From NCBI RefSeq assembly GCF_003971255.1, contig NZ_CP034660.1:434001-498000 (forward strand): a stretch of 64,000 nt of DNA, in the 5' to 3' direction. Origin of the DNA: Colwellia sp. Arc7-635. Lineage in GTDB: Bacteria > Pseudomonadota > Gammaproteobacteria > Enterobacterales > Alteromonadaceae. The position numbers were made by a program, and so were the translations under genes. This document shows, in pieces, positions 53,002-61,919 of this stretch (its first letter is position 1; every line of letters starts with the position of its first letter). The notes beneath the pieces are model-generated. The model was not told the DNA's origin. It saw only the letters and a list, made by a program, of their open reading frames with translations, and did not search any database.

Positions 53002-54269
53002 AACGTATCGCTATTATCGGATCAGGGGTGTCGGGCTTAACTGCCGCCTATTTATTAGCTAAAAAACATCAAGTCAGTGTTTTTGAAAAGGCTTCGGCTA
53101 TCGGCGGACATACCGCTACGGTAGATGTTGAAGTTGATAACACATGGTATGCCATCGACACCGGTTTTATTGTTTTCAATAATAAAACCTACCCAAATTA
53201 TTTAGCGTTATTAGACGAAATAGGTGTTGGTAAGCAAGAAACACAAATGAGCTTTTCTGTACATAATACGGATACGGGGATGGAGTATAACGGCCATAAC
53301 CTTGATACCTTATTTGCACAGCGTCGTAATATAGTGAAGCCAAAGTTTTGGTTACTGGTAAAAGAAATCCTCCGTTTCAATAAGCTTTGTAAGCTAAGTT
53401 ATCACGCCAAAGACTATAGCGAATCGCTAACGTTAGGCACGTTCTTACAAGATAATAAATTTAGTGACTATTTTGCTGAGCATTACATTTTGCCGATGGG
53501 GGCTGCGATTTGGTCTAGTTCTTTAGAGCAAATGGAACAGTTTCAATTCCAGTTTTTTGTTAATTTTTTCCATCACCATGGCTTACTTAATATTGCCGAC
53601 CGTCCTCAGTGGTATGTTGTACCAAAAGGATCGAGAAGTTACCTAGCACCATTGTCTCAGCCGTTTGCCGAGAATATTCATCTTAATGCTGATATTAGTG
53701 CGGTAACACGAGAAAATAATCAAGTTCAGCTGCACTTTGCTACAGGTGAAATACAAACGTTTGATGAAGTGGTATTAGCTTGTCACTCTGATCAAGCGCT
53801 GGCTTTACTTGGTGATGCGAGCAAGCAAGAACAAAATATATTGGGTGCGATACCTTATAGCGAAAATTCGGTAGTGCTACATACTGATGTGCGCTTGTTA
53901 CCGAAAAGAAAAAAAGCGTGGGCCAGTTGGAACTATCAATTAAGTTCGAACAGAACTAAGCCCGCCAGCGTCACTTATAATATGAATATTCTGCAAGGCT
54001 TGAATAGCGAACATACTTTTTGTGTCACTTTGAACCAACGCGAAGATATTGATGAAAGTAAAATTTTGCGAGAGTTTACTTACCATCATCCGGTTTTTTC
54101 AACCAGTACGATCAACGCTCAACGTCGACGCTTAGAAATCTGTGGTAAGCAAAATACTCACTATGCTGGCGCTTATTGGTATAGTGGTTTTCATGAAGAC
54201 GGTGTGCGCAGTGCCGTTGAAGTAGCACAGCGCTTCGACTGTTATTTAGATAAACAGCAATTGAAATAA
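52998..54269 (+). CDS. FAD-dependent amine-oxidase-like oxidoreductase
   Basis: 423 residues. FAD-binding IAIIGSGVSGLTAAYLL at 4-20 with FEKASAIGGHTATV, IDTGFIVFNNKTYPN near 52, and the closing HEDGVRSAVEVAQRF region. Belongs to the family adjacent to DUF1365 and CFA-synthase-like genes; homologues in Rhodobacter act on methylated fatty acids on the way to furan fatty acids. That function here is inferred by synteny. Confidence 0.88.
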   Translation: MKRIAIIGSGVSGLTAAYLLAKKHQVSVFEKASAIGGHTATVDVEVDNTWYAIDTGFIVFNNKTYPNYLALLDEIGVGKQETQMSFSVHNTDTGMEYNGHNLDTLFAQRRNIVKPKFWLLVKEILRFNKLCKLSYHAKDYSESLTLGTFLQDNKFSDYFAEHYILPMGAAIWSSSLEQMEQFQFQFFVNFFHHHGLLNIADRPQWYVVPKGSRSYLAPLSQPFAENIHLNADISAVTRENNQVQLHFATGEIQTFDEVVLACHSDQALALLGDASKQEQNILGAIPYSENSVVLHTDVRLLPKRKKAWASWNYQLSSNRTKPASVTYNMNILQGLNSEHTFCVTLNQREDIDESKILREFTYHHPVFSTSTINAQRRRLEICGKQNTHYAGAYWYSGFHEDGVRSAVEVAQRFDCYLDKQQLK

Positions 54270-54270
54270 C

Positions 54271-55116
54271 ATGATGATTGAGCATTCACCACATAGTCAT
54301 ATTTATCACGGCGAAATAAGTCATCGACGATTTTCGCCGAAAGCTCATAGCTTTAATTATCGCTTATATATGTTGGCGCTTGATGTTGATGAAATGCAGG
54401 CGCAAAAACGACCCAACGGTATTTTTGGCTTTTCATGGTTTAACTTGTTGAGATTTGTTGAAAATGATTACCTTAAAGGTGAACCCGGAAGCCTAAAGCA
54501 ACGTATAAAGAATAAAGTAGCGACATTATCGGCTTGTGAGAATACAAGTTCTAGCGGTGAAGATATAAGCCGTATCACCATGCTAGTGCAGGTTAGATGT
54601 TTAGGGCTCTATTTTAGTCCCGCAAATTTCTATTTTTGCTATGACGCTAATGATGACTGTAAACAAGTCTTGGTGGAGGTTAGTAATACGCCTTGGAACG
54701 AACGACATTATTATTTAGTGCCGCTAGATAATAATGAAGGTCATGACACACCACATACAACAGATAAAGACTTTCATGTTTCGCCTTTTATGGATTTAAA
54801 CATGCGTTACCAATGGCGTATTAAACCGCCAATGGTTAGTAGTTCAACATTGTTAGTGCATATAGAAAATCATCGGAAAATTTCTGATGATGGCAATAAA
54901 GATAGCACTGAGCGAAAAGTATTTGATGCCACCATGAGGCTAAAAAAATCACCTTTCACTCGATCTTCTTTATGGCGACTCTGGTGCAACTTACCGATTA
55001 TGACATTACAAATTGTACTCGGCATATATTGGCAAGCGCTAAAGCTTTTCGTTAAACGTATACCCTTTATTGGTTACCAGAAAGGTAAATCAACAAAACC
55101 TAAATCAGGAGTTTAG
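54271..55116 (+). CDS. DUF1365 family protein
   Basis: 281 residues. IYHGEISHRRFSPKAHSFNY near 11 and the later RCLGLYFSPANFYFCYD and VSNTPWNERHYYLVP segments are diagnostic of DUF1365. Always paired with the FAD oxidoreductase and CFA-like genes, here by a 1-bp gap and 1-bp overlap. Function not established; a lipid role is inferred. Confidence 0.93.
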   Translation: MMIEHSPHSHIYHGEISHRRFSPKAHSFNYRLYMLALDVDEMQAQKRPNGIFGFSWFNLLRFVENDYLKGEPGSLKQRIKNKVATLSACENTSSSGEDISRITMLVQVRCLGLYFSPANFYFCYDANDDCKQVLVEVSNTPWNERHYYLVPLDNNEGHDTPHTTDKDFHVSPFMDLNMRYQWRIKPPMVSSSTLLVHIENHRKISDDGNKDSTERKVFDATMRLKKSPFTRSSLWRLWCNLPIMTLQIVLGIYWQALKLFVKRIPFIGYQKGKSTKPKSGV

Positions 55117-56348
55117 TGGTGGAACAAGTTTCAGGATTAAAAATAAGAAAACAAGCCAACTGGCTAGATAAACGTTGTCGTGGCCTAGTTTTCTCAGTTT
55201 TAGCAAAACTTGAGTACGGGAAAATTGAATTGGTTGATAATGGCGAACGCTTTCTCTTTCCTGAGTTTGTCGAAAACAATTCCTTGCTCGGTCGTATTAA
55301 TATACATGATGCAAGCGTCTACCGTGACTTCGTTAAAGGTGGCAGTATTGGCGCAGCAGAAGCTTACATTGCGGGTAAATGGAGTAGCCCTGATTTAACG
55401 ATTGTGATTCGTATTTTTGCTCGTGCTCAGCAACAAACTGATGCGCTGGAGCAACAAAAGCCTTGGTTGACCAAGCTTAAATATGCCTTGCTACACAGTC
55501 GTAATCACAATAGTCAGGCTGGTTCTAAAAAGAATATTTTGGCGCATTATGATCTTGGTAATGAGCTTTACAGTCGTTTTCTTGATCCTGAAATGATGTA
55601 TTCATCGGCTATCTACCCTGATCAGCAAGCGAGCTTAGCACAAGCGCAGTTACATAAAATGTCGACCATTTGTGAAAGTTTAGACTTATCAGCTGATGAT
55701 CATCTACTGGAGATCGGCACAGGTTGGGGCGGTTTAGCCATTTATGCAGCACAGCAATACGGTTGTAAGGTTACCACAACCACAATCTCTGACGCCCAGC
55801 ATGCTTACGCTAAAAATCGTATTGAGCAGTTAGGATTAACAGATAAAATAACACTCTTAAAGAAAGACTACCGAGAACTCACCGGCGAGTACGACAAGTT
55901 AGTGTCAATCGAAATGATTGAAGCGGTTGGTTTTGAATACCTGCCAAGTTTTTTCAAACAGTGTAATGCAAGGTTAAAATCCGGTGGTAAGCTACTGATC
56001 CAGTCAATTACTATTGCTGATCAGCGTTTTGAGTATTACAAACGCAATGTTGATTTTATTCAACGCTACATTTTTCCTGGCGGTTTTTTACCTTCAGTGA
56101 CTGTGCTAACTAAGCACTTGACTGAATATACTGACTTAATCACTGAGTCAGTTAGTGATATCGGCTTAGATTATGCTAAAACGTTAGCACACTGGCGTGA
56201 AGCTTTTTTAACTTCTTGGCCAGAACTAACCCCGCTAGGTTATGACGAGAAATTTAAGCGCCTATGGCTTTATTACTTTGCTTATTGTGAAGGTGCCTTT
56301 CTTGAGCGCTCAACCAGTACGGTACATTTAGTGGCGAGAAAATCGTAA
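55116..56348 (+). CDS. Cyclopropane-fatty-acyl-phospholipid synthase-like methyltransferase
   Basis: 410 residues. SAM-binding LLEIGTGWGGLAIYAAQQYG near 194, LDPEMMYSSAIYP near 156, VSIEMIEAVGFEYL near 265 and NVDFIQRYIFPGGFLPS near 310, the CFA synthase hallmarks. GTG start immediately at the DUF1365 stop. It methylates unsaturated acyl chains of membrane lipids; whether the product is cyclopropane or a methylated/furan precursor cannot be read. Last gene of the operon, followed by a strong terminator. Confidence 0.93.
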   Translation: MVEQVSGLKIRKQANWLDKRCRGLVFSVLAKLEYGKIELVDNGERFLFPEFVENNSLLGRINIHDASVYRDFVKGGSIGAAEAYIAGKWSSPDLTIVIRIFARAQQQTDALEQQKPWLTKLKYALLHSRNHNSQAGSKKNILAHYDLGNELYSRFLDPEMMYSSAIYPDQQASLAQAQLHKMSTICESLDLSADDHLLEIGTGWGGLAIYAAQQYGCKVTTTTISDAQHAYAKNRIEQLGLTDKITLLKKDYRELTGEYDKLVSIEMIEAVGFEYLPSFFKQCNARLKSGGKLLIQSITIADQRFEYYKRNVDFIQRYIFPGGFLPSVTVLTKHLTEYTDLITESVSDIGLDYAKTLAHWREAFLTSWPELTPLGYDEKFKRLWLYYFAYCEGAFLERSTSTVHLVARKS

Positions 56349-56426
56349 CAGTCATCTTTAGTGGCTATTGATGAGCGTTATCAATTGAAATGTTTTTGTT
56401 AAAAAAGCTATTAAAGATAGAGTAGC

Positions 56427-56464
56427 AACCCGAATTTAGGTTAATAAGCCTAAATTCGGGTTTA
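56427..56464. terminator. Bidirectional terminator between CFA-like and GGDEF-EAL genes
   Basis: AACCCGAATTTAGG (56427-56440) and CCTAAATTCGGGTT (56449-56462), perfect 14-bp arms, shared by two convergent operons. Confidence 0.88.
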
Positions 56465-56468
56465 AAGA

Positions 56469-58616
56469 TTAGTTTAATTTTTGCTGCTTTTGTTCGTTTA
56501 GCAGCCTAATAAAATAATCTAATTTAATAGGGCGGCTGAACACATAACCCTGTACCGAGTTACAATCATTTTTGACCAAAAAACTTAACTGCTCTTCGGT
56601 TTCCACCCCTTCAGCCGTAACACAAAGATTTAAGTTATGCGCCATTGCAATCACTGCACGTACTATCGCTTTATCGTTATCATCAGTCACAATTTCTTTA
56701 ATAAATGATCGATCAATTTTCAAGTAGTCTAAAGGCAGTTTTTTCAAGTATGACAATGAGCTATAACCGGTACCAAAATCGTCAACTGAGACGCTCATAC
56801 CAATCATTCTGACTTTACTTAGCAGCTTTTCTGCTACCAAGTAATCATCAACTAGCAAATCTTCAGTGACTTCTAATTCCAATAAGCACGGATTGACGTC
56901 GTTGTCTTTAATGCAAGCGCGTAGATGAGAAAATAATTTTTCATCCGTTACTTGGGCTGGTGAAAGGTTCATAGATATTTTAATATCAAAACCCAACAGG
57001 CTGATCTGTTTAGCCATTTGGCAAGTTCGACTTATAACCCACTCACCAATAGCAACGATTAAACCACTTTTTTCAGCCATGGGAATAAAATCATCAGGGC
57101 TAATGAGGCCTTTCTGCGGATGGTTCCAACGAATTAATGCTTCAGCTTTGTTGATACAGTTAGTTTTTATATCGATGATAGGCTGCAAATATAATTCAAA
57201 TTCGTTGTTTGTTATCGCTAGTCTTAATTCTTGTTCTAATTTTAGTAGATTATGTGAATCATCTTTCATTGATTTTGAGTAAAACAAGACAGAGTTCTTT
57301 TTGTTTTGTTTACCGTTATAAGCACTTAAATCAACAAATTTCATTAACTCTTCAACACTTTGTGCATCATGAGGAAAATTAGCGGCTCCGATACTAACGC
57401 TGATATGAAAGCTTTCGGCTTTACTGGTGTAGAAGGGCTTATTTATATTGTCGATAATACGATGTATCGCTGATTCGCAACCGACTTGGTTATCAATGTT
57501 ATTAAGAATAATTGCAAATTCATCACCGCCAACTCGAGCAATAAAATCCGAGGTTTTAATGACGCTACTGATGCGGTTGCTCAGCTCTACTAACAGTTTG
57601 TCGCCTTCTTCATGGCCATAGAATTCGTTATGCTGCCTGAAGTTATTGATATCCACATACAGTAGATAAAATGGTTTGCTTGACGTCACATGCTCTTCTA
57701 AGGTTTGCCAAAAAGAAAATCTATTCGGTCGTCCCGTTAACATGTCTTGTAAGGCCAGTTGCTCATTACGCTGCACTAAGTGTTTTATCTTACTGATGTC
57801 ATTGGCAAATATGATCCAATTCTCTACTTCATTGAGTTTGTTTTTTACCGGATAAAAGCCAATTTTTAACCACTTTAAGGTCGCTGGTGGTAAAATCCAG
57901 CATAATTCGCCATCCCAACTCGAGTTGGTTGATAATATTCGTTCATACTCAGGCAGCTGATTTTGCATCAAGTTAATGATGATATCTATTGGGCGGTTAG
58001 CTTGTGCATTCATCATTTTGTTTTGTTCAAAAAGGCTCAATGCAGCTGAGTTTTCAATACTGGTAGTGAAGTCTTGGCTAGTAATTAACACCGCGAACTC
58101 TGCGTTTTCAATGACTTTAGCTAAGGTTGCTAATATATTACTTTGCTCAGGTGAATTTTTTAAAATAGACAGTAATCGAGTGTGCAAATATTCATTTTTC
58201 AGAAAAAGGCGATCGTAAGATAATAAAACTTCACGTGCTAGCTGTTTGGTTTTTTGTTGTAGAGTAAAATTCTCTAATTGATTAGCTATCACTAAAAGGT
58301 TCTGTTGATCATGCTTTATTGCGATGGCTTCTAAGTGTAGTTCTTTATGATTACTGGTGATTTCAGTCCACAAGCCAGATCGTAACTTTCCATTTTCAGC
58401 TTCATGCCATATTAGTCGAGCATCGATGAGAAAATCGTGTAAAAAGGGTGTTTCTTCGCTAATAATAAAATTTTGTCGATTTTTAGCTTGTGGAAATAGA
58501 TCATTTACCCATGCACTATCGCCTTCAACCCATGTCATGGTGCCTTTGTCTATGTCGACTACTTCGAGCACGACTTGCTCTAAAGCATTTAAAACTTTAT
58601 TTAGTAGTGATGTCAT
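56469..58616 (-). CDS. GGDEF-EAL protein (c-di-GMP synthesis/hydrolysis)
   Basis: 715 residues, no membrane segment seen. The N-terminal 290 residues contain PAS-like stretches (one about 165-280). GGDEF domain with intact VGGDEFAI near 360 but KTSD instead of the RxxD inhibitory site; EAL domain with AEALIRWNHP near 480 and DDFGTGYSSLSYLKKLPLDYLKID near 610, so both activities look possible. The start overlaps the Ras-like GTPase gene by 20 bp: last gene of that operon and probable effector or output. Confidence 0.9.
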   Translation of the reverse strand: MTSLLNKVLNALEQVVLEVVDIDKGTMTWVEGDSAWVNDLFPQAKNRQNFIISEETPFLHDFLIDARLIWHEAENGKLRSGLWTEITSNHKELHLEAIAIKHDQQNLLVIANQLENFTLQQKTKQLAREVLLSYDRLFLKNEYLHTRLLSILKNSPEQSNILATLAKVIENAEFAVLITSQDFTTSIENSAALSLFEQNKMMNAQANRPIDIIINLMQNQLPEYERILSTNSSWDGELCWILPPATLKWLKIGFYPVKNKLNEVENWIIFANDISKIKHLVQRNEQLALQDMLTGRPNRFSFWQTLEEHVTSSKPFYLLYVDINNFRQHNEFYGHEEGDKLLVELSNRISSVIKTSDFIARVGGDEFAIILNNIDNQVGCESAIHRIIDNINKPFYTSKAESFHISVSIGAANFPHDAQSVEELMKFVDLSAYNGKQNKKNSVLFYSKSMKDDSHNLLKLEQELRLAITNNEFELYLQPIIDIKTNCINKAEALIRWNHPQKGLISPDDFIPMAEKSGLIVAIGEWVISRTCQMAKQISLLGFDIKISMNLSPAQVTDEKLFSHLRACIKDNDVNPCLLELEVTEDLLVDDYLVAEKLLSKVRMIGMSVSVDDFGTGYSSLSYLKKLPLDYLKIDRSFIKEIVTDDNDKAIVRAVIAMAHNLNLCVTAEGVETEEQLSFLVKNDCNSVQGYVFSRPIKLDYFIRLLNEQKQQKLN

Positions 58617-59115
58617 CGTTTGTGCACCTCAACAATAGTTTCGCCAACGTTAAAAACATTTCCTCTACATTTGCACCTGTCTTCGCGCTAGTCGAAAACT
58701 GCAGGTCAAATAAGTTTTTGTAGGCTTCATTTTCACTGTTATCTAAATGCCATGTTGCGGGTAAATCACTTTTATTTACCGCTAATATTGCTGGGCAGTC
58801 GGTGACTTGTCTTGCGAGGGTATTAATGTCGATGCCTTCAAGCAAAGATGACGATCGTGTTTGGTCGACAACGATAATGTATCCTGATGCACCACGTAAG
58901 TATCGCTCTTGAAAAACATTGTAACTATCATTACCTTCCATATCCCATAGCATGAACTGGACTTCATCGTTTTCTATGGTGATAGTTTTTTTGTCAATTT
59001 TAACGCCAATAGTAGTGAGGTATTTTTCACTAAAAATACCTTGTACATACTGTTTGACTAGACTTGTTTTTCCTACGCTAGATGCACCTAAAAGGCATAT
59101 TTTTTTCTGAATCAC
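58597..59115 (-). CDS. Ras/Rab-like small GTPase
   Basis: 172 residues, a single G domain: G1 GASSVGKTSL near 10, switch I with TTIG, G3 WDMEGND near 59, G4 NKSD near 107, G5 SAK near 140. Closest in look to bacterial Rab/Roc-like GTPases. In G3 the residue aligned with Ras Gln61 is Asn, suggesting slow intrinsic hydrolysis. GTG 59115 is chosen because a perfect GGAGGTG lies 7 bp upstream; a longer frame to 59142 would cover it. No lipidation Cys at the C-terminus. Confidence 0.9.
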   Translation of the reverse strand: MIQKKICLLGASSVGKTSLVKQYVQGIFSEKYLTTIGVKIDKKTITIENDEVQFMLWDMEGNDSYNVFQERYLRGASGYIIVVDQTRSSSLLEGIDINTLARQVTDCPAILAVNKSDLPATWHLDNSENEAYKNLFDLQFSTSAKTGANVEEMFLTLAKLLLRCTNDDITTK

Positions 59116-59192
59116 AGTGTCACCTCCATATTTGACCGCCAAGCTCTATTAAAATACTACTCTTATTTACGACAGAGTCACCCTATAATTTA

Positions 59193-60953
59193 TCACTCAT
59201 GATTAATGTATATTACGTTAAACATTACAGTTCTTGCCGTACTGCTAATCCCAACAATATCTATTTGTCCTAAACCTAAAACATACATTTTACTTCGATC
59301 TAAACCTTTGTCTCTTAGAATGTCAGCACTATTATTCGCTCTTTTCATACTGAGAATATCATTAGTTGCTTTATTGCCGGTGCTATCACTGCTGCCCATA
59401 ATTAATAAACCAAAATTAATATTAAGAGCATCAGCAAGCTGTTCTAATTGTTGTATGTATTGAAAGAGTCGCTGTAAGGACAATTGCATTTCAGGCGTTA
59501 TATCTTCACTTGCGATAGCAAAATTTAATTGGATTGATGCTATGCGGCCAATGAGGTCGTCAAATAACGCCTGCTTAACTTGCTCGCTTGTTGTCAAAGA
59601 TACGGGTGTTGTCTGTTGTAACTGTTCGGTGAGTAAGTTTTGGTCTTGAGTAAACCCGGCAATCGTTAAGTTTGTGATTAATTGCTCAGTCTCAGTAATG
59701 CCTAGTGTACCAACAAGACTGAGTACATCGTCTTGCCAAGCTAAGTTAACACTAGGGAAATTTTTTATAATACGTTGAGCACGTAGTTGTAATATTTGTC
59801 GATCAAATGAATGAAAGTTACGCTCGATGAGTTTTAACTGTGTTGTATCTACGCCATTACTTTTCAACCAGTCGGCAATGTCTAAGGCGTCAGGGTCTCG
59901 CAAAACATCTAAACTTATATCGTTAAGGTTAGCAATATTGAGTTGCTTTACGATGACACCTGGCTGAGCATCTAAGAGCATTATTTTTTCATGCAACTGT
60001 GAGCTCTTCAACCAATTAAAACTTTGGTAGCCAGCATAAATAGAGATGATGACAACGATTGCCCAAGCAAACCAAGGGCGCTTTTTCTTACTGTTTGTTT
60101 CAGTTTTTTCTTCTGATAAAAGACAGTCTCGCAACAAGCTATCGGAGGCGGAAAAATATTGATTATCACCATCAAAGTTATTCAGCTCATCATGATATAA
60201 GCTATGAATGTTTTCTAAGGTCAGCTGTAGCTGATCGTTTATTCGTTGTGGCGGGTTACCGATAACGGCAGCAACAACCAGAGCACTGGGACCTGGCTTA
60301 ATTAACAAATTAAAATTATCAGTACTAACGGATTGAAGTTGTTCTTTTTGCCCTTCATGACTGGGTGAAAAGGAATCTCCAACAAAATCATTAATCGCCG
60401 TTAACATGGCTGATACAATATCAGCGTCACTGTTATCTTTGTCATCCAATGCGATGGTATTTAATAATAGCCCGGTTTCTCTGTGGATTAGAAAAACATG
60501 TTCAACACGATAAGCGAAAGTTTGTGAGGCGGCATATTGTGCATAGCTAACACCACTGCGTCGTGCTTCAAAACGCCACTTTAAGCCTTTTATGGTTAAA
60601 CTATTTTCGAGTAACTGATTAGTTTTTTCCATAAAGTCGCTGAGAAAAGCAGCAACAGATTTTCTCACCAAACTACCCACGAGCGGGTATAGCGAACTCA
60701 CCATTTGTTCACTATTATGGGCTACCGAGTTTTTAACTGAGTCTTCCACGAATGGCTGTAGTACTTTATTAACAGAGTTATCTTTTTTTTGCCTATCATG
60801 TAGTGCTTCAGTAATGACATCAGCGACTATATTGCGCGCATCTTTTTTTATGCACTCTGTTATTCTGCGGTTTTCTTGCCCCAGTATTAGTGAGCGTATT
60901 TGTTCTAGTTGTTGCTCTGACTCAGCATGTTCTGCTGTAGTATCAGTTGGCAT
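59193..60953 (-). CDS. Roadblock-like/OmpA-domain transmembrane protein
   Basis: 586 residues. Cytoplasmic N-terminus with LEQIRSLILGQE near 16 and helices to about 120; a roadblock/longin-like domain at about 145-265 (YRVEHVFLIHRETGLLL, DADIVSAMLTAINDFVGDSF); one membrane helix at about 290-310; BON-like periplasmic segments (DDVLSLVGTLG near 410); and a C-terminal OmpA peptidoglycan-binding domain (SSDSTGNKATNDILSMKRAN near 525, with the conserved Asp and Arg). It thus links cytoplasm to cell wall and may regulate the GTPase encoded next, as MglB roadblock proteins do for MglA. Start overlaps the preceding stop. Confidence 0.82.
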   Translation of the reverse strand: MPTDTTAEHAESEQQLEQIRSLILGQENRRITECIKKDARNIVADVITEALHDRQKKDNSVNKVLQPFVEDSVKNSVAHNSEQMVSSLYPLVGSLVRKSVAAFLSDFMEKTNQLLENSLTIKGLKWRFEARRSGVSYAQYAASQTFAYRVEHVFLIHRETGLLLNTIALDDKDNSDADIVSAMLTAINDFVGDSFSPSHEGQKEQLQSVSTDNFNLLIKPGPSALVVAAVIGNPPQRINDQLQLTLENIHSLYHDELNNFDGDNQYFSASDSLLRDCLLSEEKTETNSKKKRPWFAWAIVVIISIYAGYQSFNWLKSSQLHEKIMLLDAQPGVIVKQLNIANLNDISLDVLRDPDALDIADWLKSNGVDTTQLKLIERNFHSFDRQILQLRAQRIIKNFPSVNLAWQDDVLSLVGTLGITETEQLITNLTIAGFTQDQNLLTEQLQQTTPVSLTTSEQVKQALFDDLIGRIASIQLNFAIASEDITPEMQLSLQRLFQYIQQLEQLADALNINFGLLIMGSSDSTGNKATNDILSMKRANNSADILRDKGLDRSKMYVLGLGQIDIVGISSTARTVMFNVIYINHE

Positions 60954-61489
60954 TATAGTTGGTCATCTTCTAAATTTGTTGCCATCGTTGCGAGTAATTT
61001 AGCGAGTGTTTTTCTATCGGTTTTCGATGAGGTTAAGTCTTTTGAAACAGATTCAAGATGAGTTTTTAATTGTGCAAGCTGATCATTGAAGTTACGGGTA
61101 AGTGACTGACTCTCACTGTCTAATGCCTGTTCTATATTTTTAAAGTCTTGCTGAGTAGCGCTAGCAAACATTTCGTGTTCGGAAGTTAAACTGGTAAGGT
61201 TTTTTTCAATCGTTGTTTCGTTATCTTCATGGCTTTTATCTGAACGTTGTATTTGCTGTTCTATCTCAGCAAAACGTTCGCTAATATTATCTTGCATTTT
61301 GTCTAGACGATCGGTGAAATTAATATTTTGCGTGTTAAGCGCTTGTTCCATGTCGTTACGCGTTGAAATAATCTGTTTTTTAAGTTGCTGCTCAGCTACG
61401 CCAAAAACAATCTGCCGTAACTGATCTAGCTCATTGACAGGGGTTGTGTCTTCTTCGGGAGATTTTTTGATATTTTTATGATTAGGCAT
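60953..61489 (-). CDS. Coiled-coil protein, unknown
   Basis: 178 residues, soluble, almost all helical with heptad patterning from about 40 to 170. The N-terminal LDQLRQIVFGVAEQQL near 22 resembles LEQIRSLILGQE in the next protein, a likely shared docking motif or common origin. First gene of the operon, stop/start overlap with the OmpA gene. No family recognised. Confidence 0.75.
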   Translation of the reverse strand: MPNHKNIKKSPEEDTTPVNELDQLRQIVFGVAEQQLKKQIISTRNDMEQALNTQNINFTDRLDKMQDNISERFAEIEQQIQRSDKSHEDNETTIEKNLTSLTSEHEMFASATQQDFKNIEQALDSESQSLTRNFNDQLAQLKTHLESVSKDLTSSKTDRKTLAKLLATMATNLEDDQL

Positions 61490-61838
61490 CTACGGCATTC
61501 CATTTTTATTAGACTTTCATCTTAAATTTAGTGTAAATCAAGATTTTATAATTACCTGTTTTTCTAAGCATTTAGTTATTATAAACCAAGCTCTTGACAC
61601 ATTATTACACTTACGCTGCTTTGTCTATAATTTGAGCATCGCTTTCATGTTACTTAGTTGTTTTTCAGCATAATCTGGTAATTTGGGGGGGATATTACTT
61701 ATTTGCTCTTCAGGTGAGGAAATAGAAAGTGAATTTAACTGACTGCTCCTAACTTAACTTTACTTAGCTTAACTCGTTTCATTCAATGTCATTGAAATGA
61801 GTTTTTATAACATGGTGTATATTAAGTTTGCGATAAAA
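61490..61838. other. Intergenic region upstream of the GTPase operon
   Basis: About 350 bp between the coiled-coil gene start and the cobN terminator. Probable operon promoter; no match to the ECF-type promoter found. No gene seen. Confidence 0.45.
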
Positions 61839-61866
61839 AAAGGCCTCAACATTTGTTGAGGCCTTT
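61839..61866 (-). terminator. Rho-independent terminator of the cobN-like gene
   Basis: AAAGGCCTCAAC-ATTT-GTTGAGGCCTTT with an A run on the left, which is a T run in the direction of the minus-strand gene. Confidence 0.9.
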
Positions 61867-61919
61867 ATCTTTAACTGACGGTAAATAGCATGTATTGCTA
61901 GCAATCCTATCGTGATTAT

